Notes under the pieces: generated by a model
The model's database searches: none
The model's input: the letters and a program-made list of their open reading frames with translations, nothing else
What the model was told of the DNA's origin: nothing
Program-made: the position numbers and the translations under genes
Source: Amoeboaphelidium protococcarum
Taxonomy: Eukaryota; Aphelidiomycota; Aphelidea
Assembly: GCA_023515745.1 (NCBI GenBank)
Contig: JALECJ010000005.1
Span: 372,001 to 436,000 of the forward strand
DNA: 64,000 nt
Direction of reading: 5' to 3'
In this document: positions 1-13,150 of the stretch, piece after piece
Numbering within the stretch: the stretch's first letter is position 1
Layout: each line of letters begins with the position of its first letter

Positions 1-302
1 TTAGTAGTGTTTAAAATTTGGCGAGTAATAGCAATCTCCCCTCTGCCGCATCCTCTAGCCACCAATTGAGTTCAATGCTACGTGATGATATCTCTCACAA
101 TTAAAATGCTTGATTAGTGCGTCATTATATTATATATTTGAAAAATGCCGTATGTAATAGGTAATGAATAATAGATTAAGGTAAATTATAGACTTCTTTT
201 GGAATATGTTAAGGTCTATTTTACGCGGCAATTCAAGCTTATCATAATCTCACAATAGCTATACAGTACAAATCCGTCATGATAACAATAGTTTCCATAA
301 TC
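1..302. other. AT-rich intergenic sequence, no gene seen
   Basis: AT-rich sequence at the window edge. I see no open frame with coding character under the UAR=Gln code and no RNA gene. It lies just downstream of the stop codon of the homeobox gene, so it probably contains that gene's 3' end. Confidence 0.4.
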
Positions 303-1934
303 TCATAACGACACTGACTAACGTTATTTCTTAAACGGTCTAGCAGAGTTGGATATAACGGATGGCGCATGATTTACTGCGGAATCTTTTTCAGAATGAC
401 CTATTGCATTAGACTTTTACAATCCCATAGACTTATCGCTCGCCTCATAATTGGCATCATTAGGCATTTTACTTTTAAAGAACGGCAATACTTTATCGGT
501 AGGGGATTCCAATTCCTAGCTTTAATCAACAACAGTTTAATGTTGCTTTAAATCCTTATACTTGGGCTCGGGGCGATAACTCTGATGATAGTTGACTGGT
601 AATGAAGGCAATGATGATGCATCTACAGGTACAGCAAAAGTGGTAGAATTATTAGAAATGAACCAGCTAGGCAACTCATTGGAAAGATGAGGACTCTAGA
701 TGAAGTCTGATACTGAATGGCCACCCACTCCCTTTAAGAAGAACTAGTGATCGCTACTGTTGTTGGATGGTACATTCAGCATCTGACTCTAATCTTTCTA
801 GATACTAGACACCTGTAGATTAGTGGAATAGTTAACTCCGGCTAAGCCCGCGTTTTTATCCAACTTCAAATCATCCGACTCCTACCTGGAGAGACCTGTA
901 TTTGCAGTGCGGCCAATACCAAATCCTTATCCACCTTGCAAATCTATATCCCGAAATGGACTACTTAGTCCAACACTGGTTTTACCATCAGATCCTGAAA
1001 AATCACTGACTCGGCCAGAGTCTACGGTATATTCCTACTTTAAAGCGCTTGATTATCCAAAATTTGCAACTTATACAGGCAAGCCAAGAGCTGTATTCTT
1101 TTATTGCTGTTGCTGTTTAATTGATAGTAAACGTTCATTTTACGCACTCAATACATACATGGCAGGCAGAGTGGCATTGTTATATCTCTAAGACTGCTGA
1201 CGTTATGTGAAATTAGACAGAGTTGCAGGTGAATTGAAGCCATCCCCATTACCTTTTGATGGAAGCAAGCCCAGACCAGTGGTATTAACTGATGACAGAA
1301 TCTAATAGTTTGCGCGTGGATCGTTCAGTTGATGCTACTTTAAAGTTGCGTAGTCAATAGCGACTGCGACAGGAACTCCTTGTATATCATGCTGCTGCTA
1401 TATATGTCCATGCATCGCCAACTAATTAAACATCAGTTCCCGCTAAGTATTTTCCCTCCTCAGAGCCTCAGCGCGCAGCTTCGCCATCTTTGCACGACGA
1501 TTCTGAAACCACACCTGCACCTCCCTGTTGGTCATACCAAGCTCCTGCGCAATACCATCTCGCTGCCCAAACGATGGAGTGTCAGTGATGGTCTCAAATA
1601 TTTCCAGAAGACGCTTCAGCTAATACTCAGTTGTGCGTCGCCGGCGCTGCATTTGTTTAGGTCGCTCCTGCTTCCCTTCGCCTCCTTCACGATCTTGACT
1701 CTTACCATCACTAGATACACTATCACCCTGGTTAGCAATACTGTCATTACTTGTTGCAGTAGTCGCCTCATCATTTGCATCATTATGTTCGTTGTGAGAT
1801 CTTTTAAGTATTAGATTGCTTTGTGCTTGATCTTGCCACAACTTTTTGACTGATCTCTGTCCATCAACCGCCGTCGTGTTCGAATCTGCCGGCGACGTTG
1901 TTGATTCGATCTTTACTTGATCTTCGGAACGCAT
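303..1934 (-). CDS. homeodomain transcription factor
   Basis: A 543-residue frame with no TGA, from ATG at 1934 to TGA at 303-305. An acidic, Ser/Asn-rich N-terminus is followed by a homeodomain at about residues 97-157. Helix 1 contains TTEYQLKRLLEIF and the recognition helix contains VWFQNRRAK, with the invariant W, F, N and R. The highly conserved glutamine of helix 1 is encoded by TAG (1620-1622), good evidence for codon reassignment. The stretch between helix 1 and the recognition helix looks one residue longer than in the canonical 60-residue fold. The long C-terminus is low-complexity with Gln runs and ends SARPFKKQRQSVSL. It is expected to bind DNA in the nucleus; the target is unknown. 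It is not a TALE type by eye and looks closer to fungal Yox1/Pho2-like proteins, which is a guess. No intron was needed. Confidence 0.85.
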
Positions 1935-2133
1935 AGTTGAGAATTTAGTTTTTTAAGACCTGAATGAATTGAGTTCAATTAATTGAGTTTGACTACAAAT
2001 AGATTGGATATATTGTCCTTTAATCAATGCTGCTGGGAAATGAAAGTGGTATCTTGGTGAGGGAATCTGGTTGAATCAAGCCTATTTTTAAAATCCAGTC
2101 TATTTTTAAGAGCCATTATGTTGTCACTATCAA

Positions 2134-4467
2134 TCAAACAGTAAACTGTTCCAATGAGGTCTCAATTTAGCTGAGTAATTAAGATCCTTCATATGTATCT
2201 CTGAATCTTCGCGAAATATTTTTCAACATCAAGCGAGCCTAGGACTTGCCATCTTGCATATAGCCATTGTTCTGTGCCAGACGATAAGTTTCAGCTAATT
2301 CTAAAGCACATTTGACCAACAACGCGAAAGATTCCTCATCATACAAAGCACGCTCCGCCACACCTGACGTGTTCATTGCCTTATATTCCGAAATCTTCCC
2401 TTACAAAGCTTTCTCTTCATCATTGATACTAGCATGAAAGTCAGTATAGATCTACCAAGCTTCATAATTGAACGGATGCTTCTGAGTTACCAAATCAAGA
2501 AGACTCTTAGTCTTTGTGAGCAGAGCTGACTAATTGATATCACGCGTAGACAAAGACTTAACAATACATTTAATCAGAGCGCGTAGTATCTTGATATCCA
2601 AAGAGTTGGGCTTAGACCATTAGAGATCAATCAGGCGTTCGTAAGCTTGGATGCAATCAAAATACTCGCCAATAGGGAGTCCTACGTGCAAGAGATTTTA
2701 CCACATTTTCCAATTGTCAAATTTAACCTTCAGTCCTTCTTTAAGACATCTGAAAGCATCAGCGTCGCGCGAAGTGCCACTATAAATCGCAGCCAAATTA
2801 TTCCAAGCTTCTCCATTCTCGCTATTCAGCTGTACACACTATCTAAAGCCGCGCTCAGCCTGATCCCAATCTTCAATCTTCAAGGCGACGCATCCAAGGG
2901 CGTACCAAGAACTTTCAAATAAAGAGTTTATGCTTAACGCTTTGTTATAACAATCGATAGATGTGCGATAATCGCCCTGCTTGAAATAATACCCGCCTAA
3001 ACTTCTCATAGCTCTCGCATACCTACCACCACTAACTTACCACGCCTACTGATAGAGGGTGCTATCTTTTCTAATATCACCCAGAATGCAGAGCAATTTC
3101 GGGGAATCAGGCTACTTGTTCAACAGATCTACCAGTAACTACTCCGCCTTCTAATCCTCCTCCAAGATTACTAAGCAATTCACCACGTCTTCCCATAGAT
3201 GAAGAGATTCATATATTTCCATGGCAGACTTGAACACACCAAGACCAGCGAGACGTTAAGCAAATAATCTTTTCAACTCCACGATGGAAGGATATGTCGT
3301 CGCATGAAAGTACTGCGCCTTCTCTCCGCCCTTATCACCAAATCTACCATAGTGATCCACAAGCTCCTGCAACTAAAAAAGGGCACGCTCAACATACTTG
3401 CTCTTGTGAGATTCCAGCTATGATCGTAACAACAAGGCTTAAGAATACATGATATTACAATTCTTCTATCCAAGCACACAGTACACATATGGCCACATCT
3501 ATTCACGCGATATATCTTCATCAGGATTACTAATCTGAACTTACTTGCAATCTGCCAATATGATAGCTTACTCTAGAGGATGCAGATGGATATGATTATC
3601 ATCTCCATTCTTGGATTACCACTATACACTCTGCAACAGAAACTCATTATCGACATTGATAGCATGAGGCAAGCATTACACTTCATCACTAAGATTTACC
3701 GTATTATCATTACCATTTATAATCGAAAGCGTATTAACATTTACTTTCAATAGCGCCACGTCATTTCGCTGCAAAGTCATATTCCTACCAAACTCGCCCG
3801 TAACTGAATAGTCAAAACTGATTTACTGCTTTAAAGATTTTAGAGTCGCGCCAGACTTGACATTATCTCCATAGTACTGATAAATGTTAATCTCTAACAA
3901 TTACAATAGAACATAGACGTCCAAACTGTCTTCCATTGCCAATTCACCAATACTCTAAATCACGTCATACATTGCCGTCTTGAGCTTCTCAGACGGATTT
4001 TCACACAGTCTTTGTAATAAGAACAGGGATCTCAATAACCAGATACTAGCACCAGTTTTATATTCGGATTTGATGATATCATTCAGAATGTCAATTGACG
4101 ACGTGAGATACCATAATCGACGCGTTTTCGGCAGCAGATCCTCACCGCTGATATCGGAAGCATATTTTTACGCGTCAAGTTCTAGATTATGATCATTCTG
4201 ATCTTCATCATTATCTTCGACAGGTCCAACAAAATTATCCTTGACAAACATCTGAATAAGACAAGCCGCCACCACAAGTTTATCACTATTACTCAGCGAT
4301 TAGATGCTTTCGCTGATGATATTGACGCAATCCACATTGAGCTTAGAAATCACGTCCTAATACTTACCACAATGGAATTGATCAATGATGGACATTTCAC
4401 GATCATTGATACTTTCAATGGTTTATCTAGAGACATCCTTCAATAAATCAATTTTAATCTATTTCAT
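2134..4467 (-). CDS. TTC27: TTC27/Emw1-like TPR protein
   Basis: Intronless 777-residue protein (ATG at 4467, TGA at 2134). The C-terminal half carries tetratricopeptide repeats, for example AWQVSGGRYARAMRSLGGYY, then WYALGCVALKIEDWDQAERG and AWNNLAAIYSG, the arrangement of the TTC27 family (yeast Emw1). The length is close to human TTC27. In yeast the homologue is essential and linked to cell-wall integrity; its biochemical role is poorly known. Glutamine is often written TAG or TAA. The gene shares a short divergent intergenic region with a small rightward ORF at 4522. Confidence 0.85.
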
Positions 4468-4521
4468 ACTCGTGTGATTTTCTATTTACTTTAACGATAA
4501 AATTCGCTCTTAGAAAAAAAA

Positions 4522-4785
4522 ATGAAGAAATGGTTCCAAGATCAGAGAGACAAGCAGAGTCAGGGAGATATTGAAAGAGCGAAAGAGATACATTACTTCA
4601 AACACGGTGATAATATTTTAGTCGTCGTGAGATTATATGACAAGTACATCAAGGATCTTAATATTATCAATCCTCCAATAATGAGTATATCTTTTAACAA
4701 CAATCACAAAACATTGAGTACACAAGGTAAAAAGACTAAAATAGAAAACTTTGAGTACCGACTGTAGTCGTAACGTGTTTCATGA
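4522..4785 (+). CDS. small hypothetical protein
   Basis: An 87-residue frame beginning MKKWFQDQRDKQSQGDIERA. The ATG follows a run of eight A residues, as at Tom7, Kcs1 and eIF5A in this window. It is basic at the start with a hydrophobic middle (NILVVVRLYDKY). Two glutamines are encoded by TAG and TAA before the TGA at 4783. I do not recognise a family. It lies between the TTC27 start and the thymosin gene and may be a real short gene, an exon, or chance. Confidence 0.4.
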
Positions 4786-4939
4786 CGCCCTTTTCAGTAA
4801 TTGAGCAACAGTCAAGCCACATTTCTGAAAATTCGTCGCGACAATTTCCCCTTCTTGCCAGCTGTGTCCTCTTCTTACCTTATCTAACATTGCTTTATTA
4901 CATTTATTAAACCTCTGAATAATTTCATATATATATACA

Positions 4940-5508
4940 ATGGTTCAAGGAGAGACTGCACAAAACATTGAAAAGAAGCTGTAACATCGCCCTGATGCTA
5001 AGGAGCTCGTGGAATAGAACATTTTGAAAGGTATGTATTACTGTCTCACTCGCATTGTTTTACGACATAATAATTTGGTAATTATCTCAAGTAATATGTA
5101 GATTCATCAATCGCTCCAGCACTGCAGTAGTAGGCGCATGATCTGCAAAAGGCTCAGATTGAAGACGCTCTGAGCAAGAAGATCGAAGGTCGTCCATCGC
5201 TGGATGATTTGGCTGAGAAGAACATCGTGAAGGATATCCACGTCGCACCTGCTCTGTAACAGGCCAAGGCTGATTTGGAGAGAGCCAAGTTGGAAGATGC
5301 TCTGGAGAAGAAGATTGAGTCGCGCCCAGAGGCAAAGTCTTTGGAGCAGTTGAACATCCTCAAGGATCAGCAGGTGGCCCCAAGTCTGCAGCAGGCTAAA
5401 GCTGATCTGGAGAAGGCTAAGCTGTCAGACAGTCTTGAAAAGGGTCTGAACCAGCGTCCACCTGCCGATGATGCAACCGTGAAGAAGGTGACTGGTCATG
5501 CTCAGTGA
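4940..5508 (+). CDS. beta-thymosin/WH2 repeat protein (actobindin-like)
   Basis: Two exons, 4940-5030 and 5102-5508, giving 165 residues. The 71-base intron starts GTATGT and ends ATATGTAG. The protein is a string of four related repeats of about 35 residues, each with a helix such as LEKKIESRP, a linker with LKD, and a following (A/S)LQQ(A)KADLEKAKL segment. This is the beta-thymosin pattern seen in actobindin and ciboulot, which bind G-actin. TGA at 5506 is followed by a (TTAA)n-like tract. Codons are GC-richer and use more CAG than neighbours, suggesting high expression. The likely role is sequestering or delivering actin monomers in an amoeboid cell (inference). Confidence 0.85.
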
Positions 5509-5632
5509 TTAATTAATTAATTAATTGACTGATTAGTAAGCGAAAATTGAAATATTGGATCAATGATAGTAATAAAAACCTTGTAGTGGAAGATTGTATG
5601 AATTTAAACATCTTTCACAGGCAAATAATCTC

Positions 5633-7630
5633 TCACTAATCTTGGTCGCCATCATTCATTTCATCTTCCACATCATCCTCCTAGTCTTCATCTTAATTTT
5701 ACGAAAAAGCACTACCACCAGCACGTTTGGCATTTCTCTACTCCAGGTAACTTTCTCTATTCTTGTCAACAAATATTCGAACATAATCCAAATCTATGCG
5801 GCCCTCCATAGATAGCAGACTTTCATAAATATCGAAAGCACTATAACCCATAATGACAGACAGTCTAGCTATTAGAGAAGGGACGGCGTTTCTCATTAAC
5901 TTAACGTCAGATTGATCTAGTTAATCATCATGCAACTCATTAGTATCGTCGATTTACTTTAGATAGTCCGTAGCTTTGAGGTTTTCCAACTTCTCCTAAC
6001 TTGTATATTCAGTGTTTACATCTTCAAAAGGCGTGATTTAGAATCTCTTTAACACGCCTTGCTTCATCATGGGCTAATTTACGTTATGAGTTCTGAAGAA
6101 GCCACGATCTGTTAGTTAAACCTGAAAGAAGTCTTTGTATACACTGTGGCACATGTACGCACTTTTCTACTTCAAATACTCAGAGCGATCCTTATTCTTC
6201 ATCTACGCAATGATACAATCCTGGTAATAATCTTCAAATACAGTATTCGATGGGCGACCTTTCTGATTATGACCGACCGATGGAGGAAAATGCTCCACAA
6301 ATTCATCATACGAACCAACTGACTTCTACTAACTCCATGCCTTGTCCATTGACTCTCGTTTAAGTTACCGATGAGAATTCTATAATGACGGCATATCGTT
6401 CAAATCATTCTTCATCACACCGCCTGCTTAAGTGAATAGACGCTCCTTTTCCAGAGCATATATCTATTTAAACCAGTGCTTCCAACAGCTATATCCATCT
6501 TGAGTAGGTCGATACTTGCACCGTGTCCAAATACGAGGTATCTCTTTCCGTATCTCATACATTTATCCTTCACGCACACCATCACCCCAACAAAACTTGG
6601 CAGTTATCAAAATGCACACGGCAATCCTCATTTCAAAGTACAATGGACTCAAAATGTTACCTTTATATTGCTCTCCTCTTCCTTCAATATACATAGCTTA
6701 ATACAATTTACAGCAGAGGGACACAAAGCCTTCAGGTAAGAGTAAACGCTTGACTAGCACACGGAAACAGAGACGTTTATCTTGAATAAATCTAAAACCA
6801 CCTATGGAATGTATTCTACTAGTAAATCTAAGGGAAAGTAGTGACGGAGTGCCAGGATCATCGAAAGTGAACTACAATTTGAACATGGAGAATATTTAAG
6901 TAGGAACACGTTAATACACGTCCAGAAATGGCAAAAACTACTAATTCTTAGGAGCTTATACCTGGCGATGATCGTACTATATTCTACCTAGAGAGCACAA
7001 GGATACAATATCATTTAACACTACAATTCTAGTCTTTTATGAGTGCTAGCAAGCATGGAAGAGCAATAGTAATAAATCTCTATCTTGAATCGTACTGCTA
7101 TTAAATTACTTGGACTAGACTGAACTCTCTCGTGACTGACAATGTTAAAGCCAGAACCGCTTTGCAATCTCCATAAAATCGTCGCTCACCAGGGCAGCAT
7201 CTACCAGCCACTTGCACTACTCATAGAATATGCTTTATAGGAAGAGTGTGCCAGAAACTTCAAACAAATTCAATTTTCTTCCATCATACGTGTCCACTAT
7301 GCGCTTCATCAATGGCGACATTTATAACTTCTTTTGACTTCCCTCACTGTCCTCAGTATCATAATAATCAGTGGTGCTGTCTTCGCCATCTGCAGACACG
7401 CTTCCACTCCTCTTACTTCCATCACTCTTACTATTCTTCTTATCCTTCTTTTTGGATGACGACGACTGAGATAGTCGCTGATTCTTTGATAGCTCTCGAC
7501 CAACACCAGTCTGTATAAATTCATCCGCTCTAGTGTCCACCATCTACTCTTAAGCGTGTCCATTCGCACACACATAGAATCCCAGATCAGTCAGATTAAA
7601 TCGTTTACTCTTGCACACCTTGCACTTCAT
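5633..7630 (-). CDS. RRN7: RNA polymerase I factor Rrn7/TAF1B-like
   Basis: Intronless, 665 residues (ATG 7630, TGA 5633). The N-terminus is a zinc ribbon, MKCKVCKS...FYVCANGH, matching the Rrn7/TAF1B-type ribbon (C-x2-C, then C-x3-H). A Ser/Lys-rich acidic linker and a long region with cyclin-fold-like helices follow. The C-terminus is acidic. Rrn7/TAF1B is the TFIIB-like subunit of the core factor that recruits RNA polymerase I to rDNA. The frame stays open for about 80 codons upstream of the chosen ATG, to 7870, but that extension is hydrophobic and AT-rich and would put the ribbon inside the protein, so I start at 7630. Confidence 0.8.
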
Positions 7631-8248
7631 TACTACTCTTAAATAAATGAATTTCTATTTGTATATAAAAGCTATGTATAGTAAGAATTTAATAAAAGAA
7701 ATATTGAATGATAATACAACAACAGTATTGGTGAATATTAACGCGATATTCATACAACAATCAAGACAAAAGTTAACAAGAAGGCGCACACACGTCCCCT
7801 TGAAAGTAGTCGACAAATCCGGACCAACACTGAACTTATCCTGAAACGTACGAAACGCCTTAAACAACATTTAAAGAACATTGCACCGAGAATGTAAATT
7901 ACGGTAGAGATGAAACACGGAAAATGGTGAACCATGTATAGTTGTAGTCAGTATGAACAGCATAGTGAAACAGGGCGTTTTACTCCTTTGTGCCGTGATT
8001 GCAAGAAATGCTTACGATCGTCATCAAGAATGAATCTTTCCTCTTTCTCGTCAATTAACATACTGTTTTTTCCCCTTCTTTCTCTTTTGTCTCAAATAAA
8101 GAAAGTAGTATACTGTACTGGAGTCTAGATAGATTGGAATAATTGTTTAGTGTTTTGAATTTCTTTAATTCTATATATAAATAATAGTAATAAAAACCAT
8201 AAATTTTTAATCCTTGGCTATTGCTGATATTGTATCCTTATTAAAAAA
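7631..8248. other. intergenic region between divergent Rrn7 and Kcs1-like genes
   Basis: About 600 bases between two divergently transcribed genes, so it should hold both promoters. Short frames exist on both strands (for example a 37-residue one on the minus strand starting near 8060), but none shows a family signature or clear splice sites. I support no gene here. Confidence 0.4.
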
Positions 8249-10909
8249 ATGATGAATCCAGTTTTGGAACCACTGTCTCATCAGGTCGGCGGACATGCTC
8301 CATTCTTGAGATTTACCCATGATGCGGTGTGTAAGCCATTGTCTACAAAAGAGCACTCCTTCTACTAGAAAATGCCATTTCTGCTCTCGAATCCACAGCA
8401 CCGATTTGTGCCTAATTATCTTGGCATAGTTTAGGTGGAATGTGATTAGGGAGATGTCACGCCGAGATTGGTTTTGGACTCGCTCGATGCTCCTCTCAAG
8501 AGCAAGGTTAATAATTTTTAAAATCAAAATGGCAGTAGTAATAATAATAATAACACTAATACTGCTTTACTTGCAAACTTGCTCGATAATGGAAATAATC
8601 ATGCTGCCTCAGAGCGGTCGTAGGATCCTTAATATGAACCACAATTATAATAATAATAATAATCTGGGGTAAAGAGTGGCGTCAGTCAGAGCAAGTCATC
8701 ATATGGATTGAAGTAGATCAGTGTCAATTCTGTCGTATCAGGTAAAGCTCATCTGTAAGGAAATTTACATAAGTCTGCGAATGATTTGGTCCAAGATTAT
8801 GCTGCAGATTCTATGTATCCGTCACCTGCATCTCCAAAGTCTGCTCGATTCTCTAAATCCAATCGATCAGCTGCTCCGTCTCTGAGTCGGAATGACTTTA
8901 GCAGATTTGCGCCACTCAAGTCTAATAATGATCCTATATTTACAATGGATGATATTCTGGATGTTATTACGCACGGTAGTTATGCTGCAGACTAGGAGGA
9001 GCTATCTGGTGATTAGTAAAGCGCCGGATTGGATGTTCATAGTCATGTCGATTTTAAGGATAGTGACGTGGATAATGTACAAGACTTGGTAGATGCTGAT
9101 GATAATTTAGTGGATCAGATGGTTTATGTGGATGAGCAGTCAGAACGCAAACAGCAGCAGTAGTAATCTGATAACATTCCAATCAAGAGATCATCTATGT
9201 CCTCCGGCCATTAGAATCACTCACCGCCATCTCCGTACAGTCACTCTTAGTCATCTCGGATTAGAATCCATCCTAACCGGGAATCTCCAGTGGAAGATCG
9301 TCTGTCTCAGCGCGTTAGTGAATCTCCCTAGGAAGAAGTTGATTTTGAGAAGAATGTTCCGTACATCAATCCATGGTCTCTTCACCTATACACCACAAAG
9401 TATTAGGATCCTCCTTAGAATGTGTCTCCTCTGGTTGGTGAATTTGAATAAGGCTAATAGTATAAGTAGAAAGAGAAGAAGAGTGAGAACTTGTCATAGA
9501 GTAAGAGTAAGAATAAAGATGTGGAGAAGGATAAGTTCTTATTGCTTGAAGATTTGACTGCAGGGTATCAACATCCGTGTATATTGGACCTCAAGATGGG
9601 CACCAGGCAGCATCCTCTTAACGCCTCAAAGGACAAGAGGTAGAAACAGATGAAGAAGGTTATGGAATCTACATCGCAGGAGTATGGTGTAAGATTATGC
9701 GGAATGTAGGTGTACAAAAGCACCACTAATCGTTACTATTTCCAAGACAAGTACCGAGGTAGAGCCATAAGATCTAGGGAAGAACTGCTGTCCACTTTGA
9801 CCAACTTTCTTATGAACAATGGATCTGTCCGAGTCGATTTGGTTTACAGTTTGATATCATCTCTGCTCGATTTGCGAAAGGTTATTATTAATATGGAGTG
9901 TTTTCGGTTCTACGCATCATCTCTCCTGCTGGTGTATGATGGATCTAACAAGCAGTAGGATGGAATGATTAAGGTGAGAATGGTTGACTTTACTCATTGT
10001 GTCACCAAAGAGATGACTGACGAGTACCGAAATAAGGCGGCCAAGCGTGTTAGGAGGCGACCTGCGCTGGCACAGTATACTACTGGTAGACACATGGTGG
10101 ATCTTGGCACTGAGGTGGAGTTGGAAGACGTTAACTCAGACCTGAAGATTGAGGAGTGCTCGCGGTCTAAACTGGTAGGCGCTCTTGATATATATCCGTA
10201 CCTGACCAGGAGAGAGTTGGAAGAGAGGGCCAGGATGGTTTTGTTGAAGGAGGAGAATGATGATCTCACGGGATGCGATTTTGGATATTTGAAGGGCATC
10301 GATACGCTGTTGTCTCTTTTCAAAGATATTTTAAAGAAGCACAGTATTCAGTAGTAGTTGTAAATTGCAGAGTAACGACGTCACGGAAAGTCTCTGTCTG
10401 ATCACGGTCTTCAGAATTTAGGGAATGTGGACAGTAAATAAAAGTCTAAAAGCTTGCGGAAGTCGGCCGCTGGTCTACTGCAGCCTATTGAGTAGAAGTA
10501 GTAATCTTAATTTGATTCCGATCGTGTGAGTAGAAGTTACTAAGGAAGCAGTGCGAAGATGAGAAGTTCTGCGTAAAATATTTCGTCGCCTTCATCCTCC
10601 TACATTAACACTGCTTAGGATAATGGATAGGTTGCATCCGCGTTGGCTAATGCAACGGCATCTAGTGATGATGTGGTATGTCATGAGTTCAATGATAAAG
10701 ACAAGTATCACCATGAAGATGCCACATAGGCAATACGTTTGGCTGATGCAAGAGAGAGATTTGAAAAGCGTCTGGATTCGTAAACTGATTTGGTTGGCTT
10801 AGCCATAAGTACTGCATCCATTGATATTTCGGAATAACCTCTGGATGAATCGCGTTAAGATATCTCTAGTTAGTAAGCCGAGTCCGGTTCATAGAAGCCG
10901 AGCAATTGA
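8249..10909 (+). CDS. KCS1: inositol hexakisphosphate kinase, Kcs1/IP6K-like
   Basis: Intronless, 886 residues. The ATG follows AAAAAAA, with a second ATG directly after it. The N-terminus has the family start: [16 protein letters not shown], then [11 protein letters not shown] and VPNYLGIV. A long Asn/Gln/Ser-rich insert with (TAA)n-encoded Gln follows. The catalytic PxxxDxKxG motif appears as [13 protein letters not shown] at about residue 445, then [10 protein letters not shown] and the late VRMVDFTHC with the metal-binding Asp. The domain is followed by a Ser-rich tail. The enzyme makes inositol pyrophosphates from InsP6, which control phosphate signalling. The disordered insert and tail make it longer than animal IP6Ks and more like yeast Kcs1. 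Confidence 0.9.
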
Positions 10910-11248
10910 GCTCTCCTACAAGACTTTAGTATGTGATTGTTGAGTGGGTGCTATGATGTCACTGTAGAGTCGGCGGCCACGTTGTAGTTGAAGAGAATTG
11001 AAATTGATGATGCATGAGGATTCGTACATTGTGCAATAGAATATTCCGTACATTACATATAGAGTTGTCTTTATGTATTTGCTCATACTTTTATTAATCT
11101 TATGGAGTCTCATTTTTCTTTATGCAATTGAGAATGTTTGGAGATAAGAAGTCGCGCAACATATTCAGTCGCGCTTTTAATGATCTTAAACGAGTTCCTC
11201 CACTTCTTCTTCTTTACTCTTGGAGAAATCATTATTAAATTTTGAGAG
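10910..11248. other. intergenic with an upstream ORF
   Basis: AT-rich spacer between the Kcs1-like and Nca2 genes. It holds a 40-residue frame at 11134-11256 (starts MFGDKKSRN) whose TGA lies just past the Nca2 start, in another frame. It may be an uORF or a misread first exon; I see no GTANGT donor that would join it to Nca2. Confidence 0.35.
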
Positions 11249-13102
11249 ATGATTGAACAACTTTTGGAAGAGAGAATCTAATATTGGAATTAAGTATGGA
11301 CTCAGTTGTAGCTGGATAATACTTAGACTACTCAATCTGCTTATTAGTCTGTACCTCTATCTGAATAGCAGAGATCCTTTGAGGATATGAATGAAATGCC
11401 AGAACTTGCCACTTTGATTTAGCTTCAATCTTAATTAACTACTTAATCCCGGTTGGTAGAGAGAACGTTAATTACTATATAGAAACTGGATTATGCGTAC
11501 TAGTTTTGGCATTCTGTGTCCAAGAGTTTCTTCAGAAGTCTGTACTATAAGGCATCTCTATTTCCATGGACTGCAGCGTCATGGTTTCAACAGTTGAATG
11601 CTGATCGAGTTCAATCATTTGTACGTTATCGCAGCTGGTACAGATTGATTAAAATAATTATTCTAAGAGTAAGCACGGAATTTAAATTGCTTATATCAAA
11701 TCCTCTCTCTTACTGTAAGAGATTTCCGTTTGTGTTTAAATCTGCTATGAGTATTGTGCGCAACTCTGTTACTAATTAGTTTCGACTGCGAGCCTCGGAA
11801 TGTGGTAATCTTAAAGTTGCGTAATTGGATTTGCTTTACAGTTTGGCCTAAGACGTTGTACAAGATTCTCATTTGGCTAATGACTTTACGCAATAATAAA
11901 CTTCGGATAAAGGTTCCTCGTCTGGTTTTAATGAAGCTTTAACCAAGTAATTGATGAATGCCGAGTGGATGTAAAAAGTTTGTGATATATCCGCCGTGGG
12001 ATCTAACTGTTAATATTCAGATCTAGACTTGGATAGTTTTATTGAATAATTACGTGTGTTGGAAGATGCCTATAAGCGTGTCTCTTACATTCTGGTTCGT
12101 CAAAATGGACCTCCTACTGGTCTTTAAAGCCGTTGGATAATTATCACTTTGTGCATTTGTCTTGTATCTCAAATTGGCCATGACATTGCGATAAGTTGGG
12201 ACAGTATTATTAGCTTTATGCATTAATTTTAATCTACTCTGATCGATTACTTTTAGAATTGGATTGTATAGCCTAGCATCCAAGTTTACGAAACCATTAG
12301 AAATAGTAATGGTTAGTAGTAGAACTCTATGGCAGAAGTTAATCCTCAAATTTTAGAAGAAGATATTAAATCACTTTCCCGGATGCTTGTTGACTTCTCC
12401 AAAGATTCTGGTAGTAATAATAATCATTCTGAAGATGTGTCATTGGACATATAAGACCAGATCAAGGTGGCATATCCTATCCTTTTAAATCAGTATGAGG
12501 ACAAGATCAAGTCTCCGCTTAGAGGAACATTGTCAATTGGATAATCCACATCGCTACCTAGAATTTTACTTATTCAAGTACAAAAGCTAAAGATTGACGT
12601 TGTATCTGCACTGGTAGGCGTAGAGAAATTGCTCAAGTCGAATGAACTCAACTTTGCCGTATTCTCTGCTGGCCCCTCACTGCTGATAGCCTATGCTGCA
12701 TACCGCTTAGTTGCGCGTTTGTTGACGTCTCTGTGGTCCTCTGTAAACTCTCTTGCAACTACTTCACGATCTGAATTACTTGATGATATGGAACGTCATC
12801 TTTATCTGCTGGAAGGAGGTAGTCTTGATGGACAATTACACTCTGCCGCAGCCTCTGCAGAACATTAGTCAGTGATTTACCATGTTGAGATGATACATTC
12901 GATTTACAAGAGATTGACTAAAAAGTCTGCCTGGTAGAAATTATATGCAGCCACTAATGGTTCTAATTCATGGATGTAGCCGGCTGTGGAATGGGAATTG
13001 AGATTGCTATTACGAACTGGCACCGATACGGAGGTGTAAGTTGTTCATACCGCGAGATTGAAAGATTTACTTAGAATGCAGTTGTCATCATCTAGAAGGT
13101 GA
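11249..13102 (+). CDS. NCA2: Nca2-like mitochondrial protein
   Basis: 617 residues, the same size as yeast Nca2. Diagnostic stretch at about residues 430-490: LPRILLIQVQKLKIDVVSAL, then VEKLLKSNELNFAVFSAGPS, followed by a hydrophobic segment and an LW region. Two or more membrane segments are visible (WIIITLCICLVSQIG and PSLLIAYAAYRLVARLL). In yeast Nca2 is a mitochondrial outer-membrane protein affecting the Atp6/Atp8 transcript and lipid traffic. The start is uncertain: an in-frame TGA lies at 11243, but a small overlapping frame begins at 11134. Many Gln codons are TAG/TAA. Confidence 0.85.
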
Positions 13103-13150
13103 TTATTAGAGTGAGCATGGTTACGTACTAAATTCATATATGCACAATTT

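Noticed and set aside
1380-1814. Long plus-strand ORF of 144 residues
   Set aside because: Antisense shadow of the homeodomain; the opposite strand carries the WFQNRR motif.
7655-7870. 80-codon N-terminal extension of Rrn7
   Set aside because: Hydrophobic and AT-rich, and it would bury the zinc ribbon that normally starts the protein.
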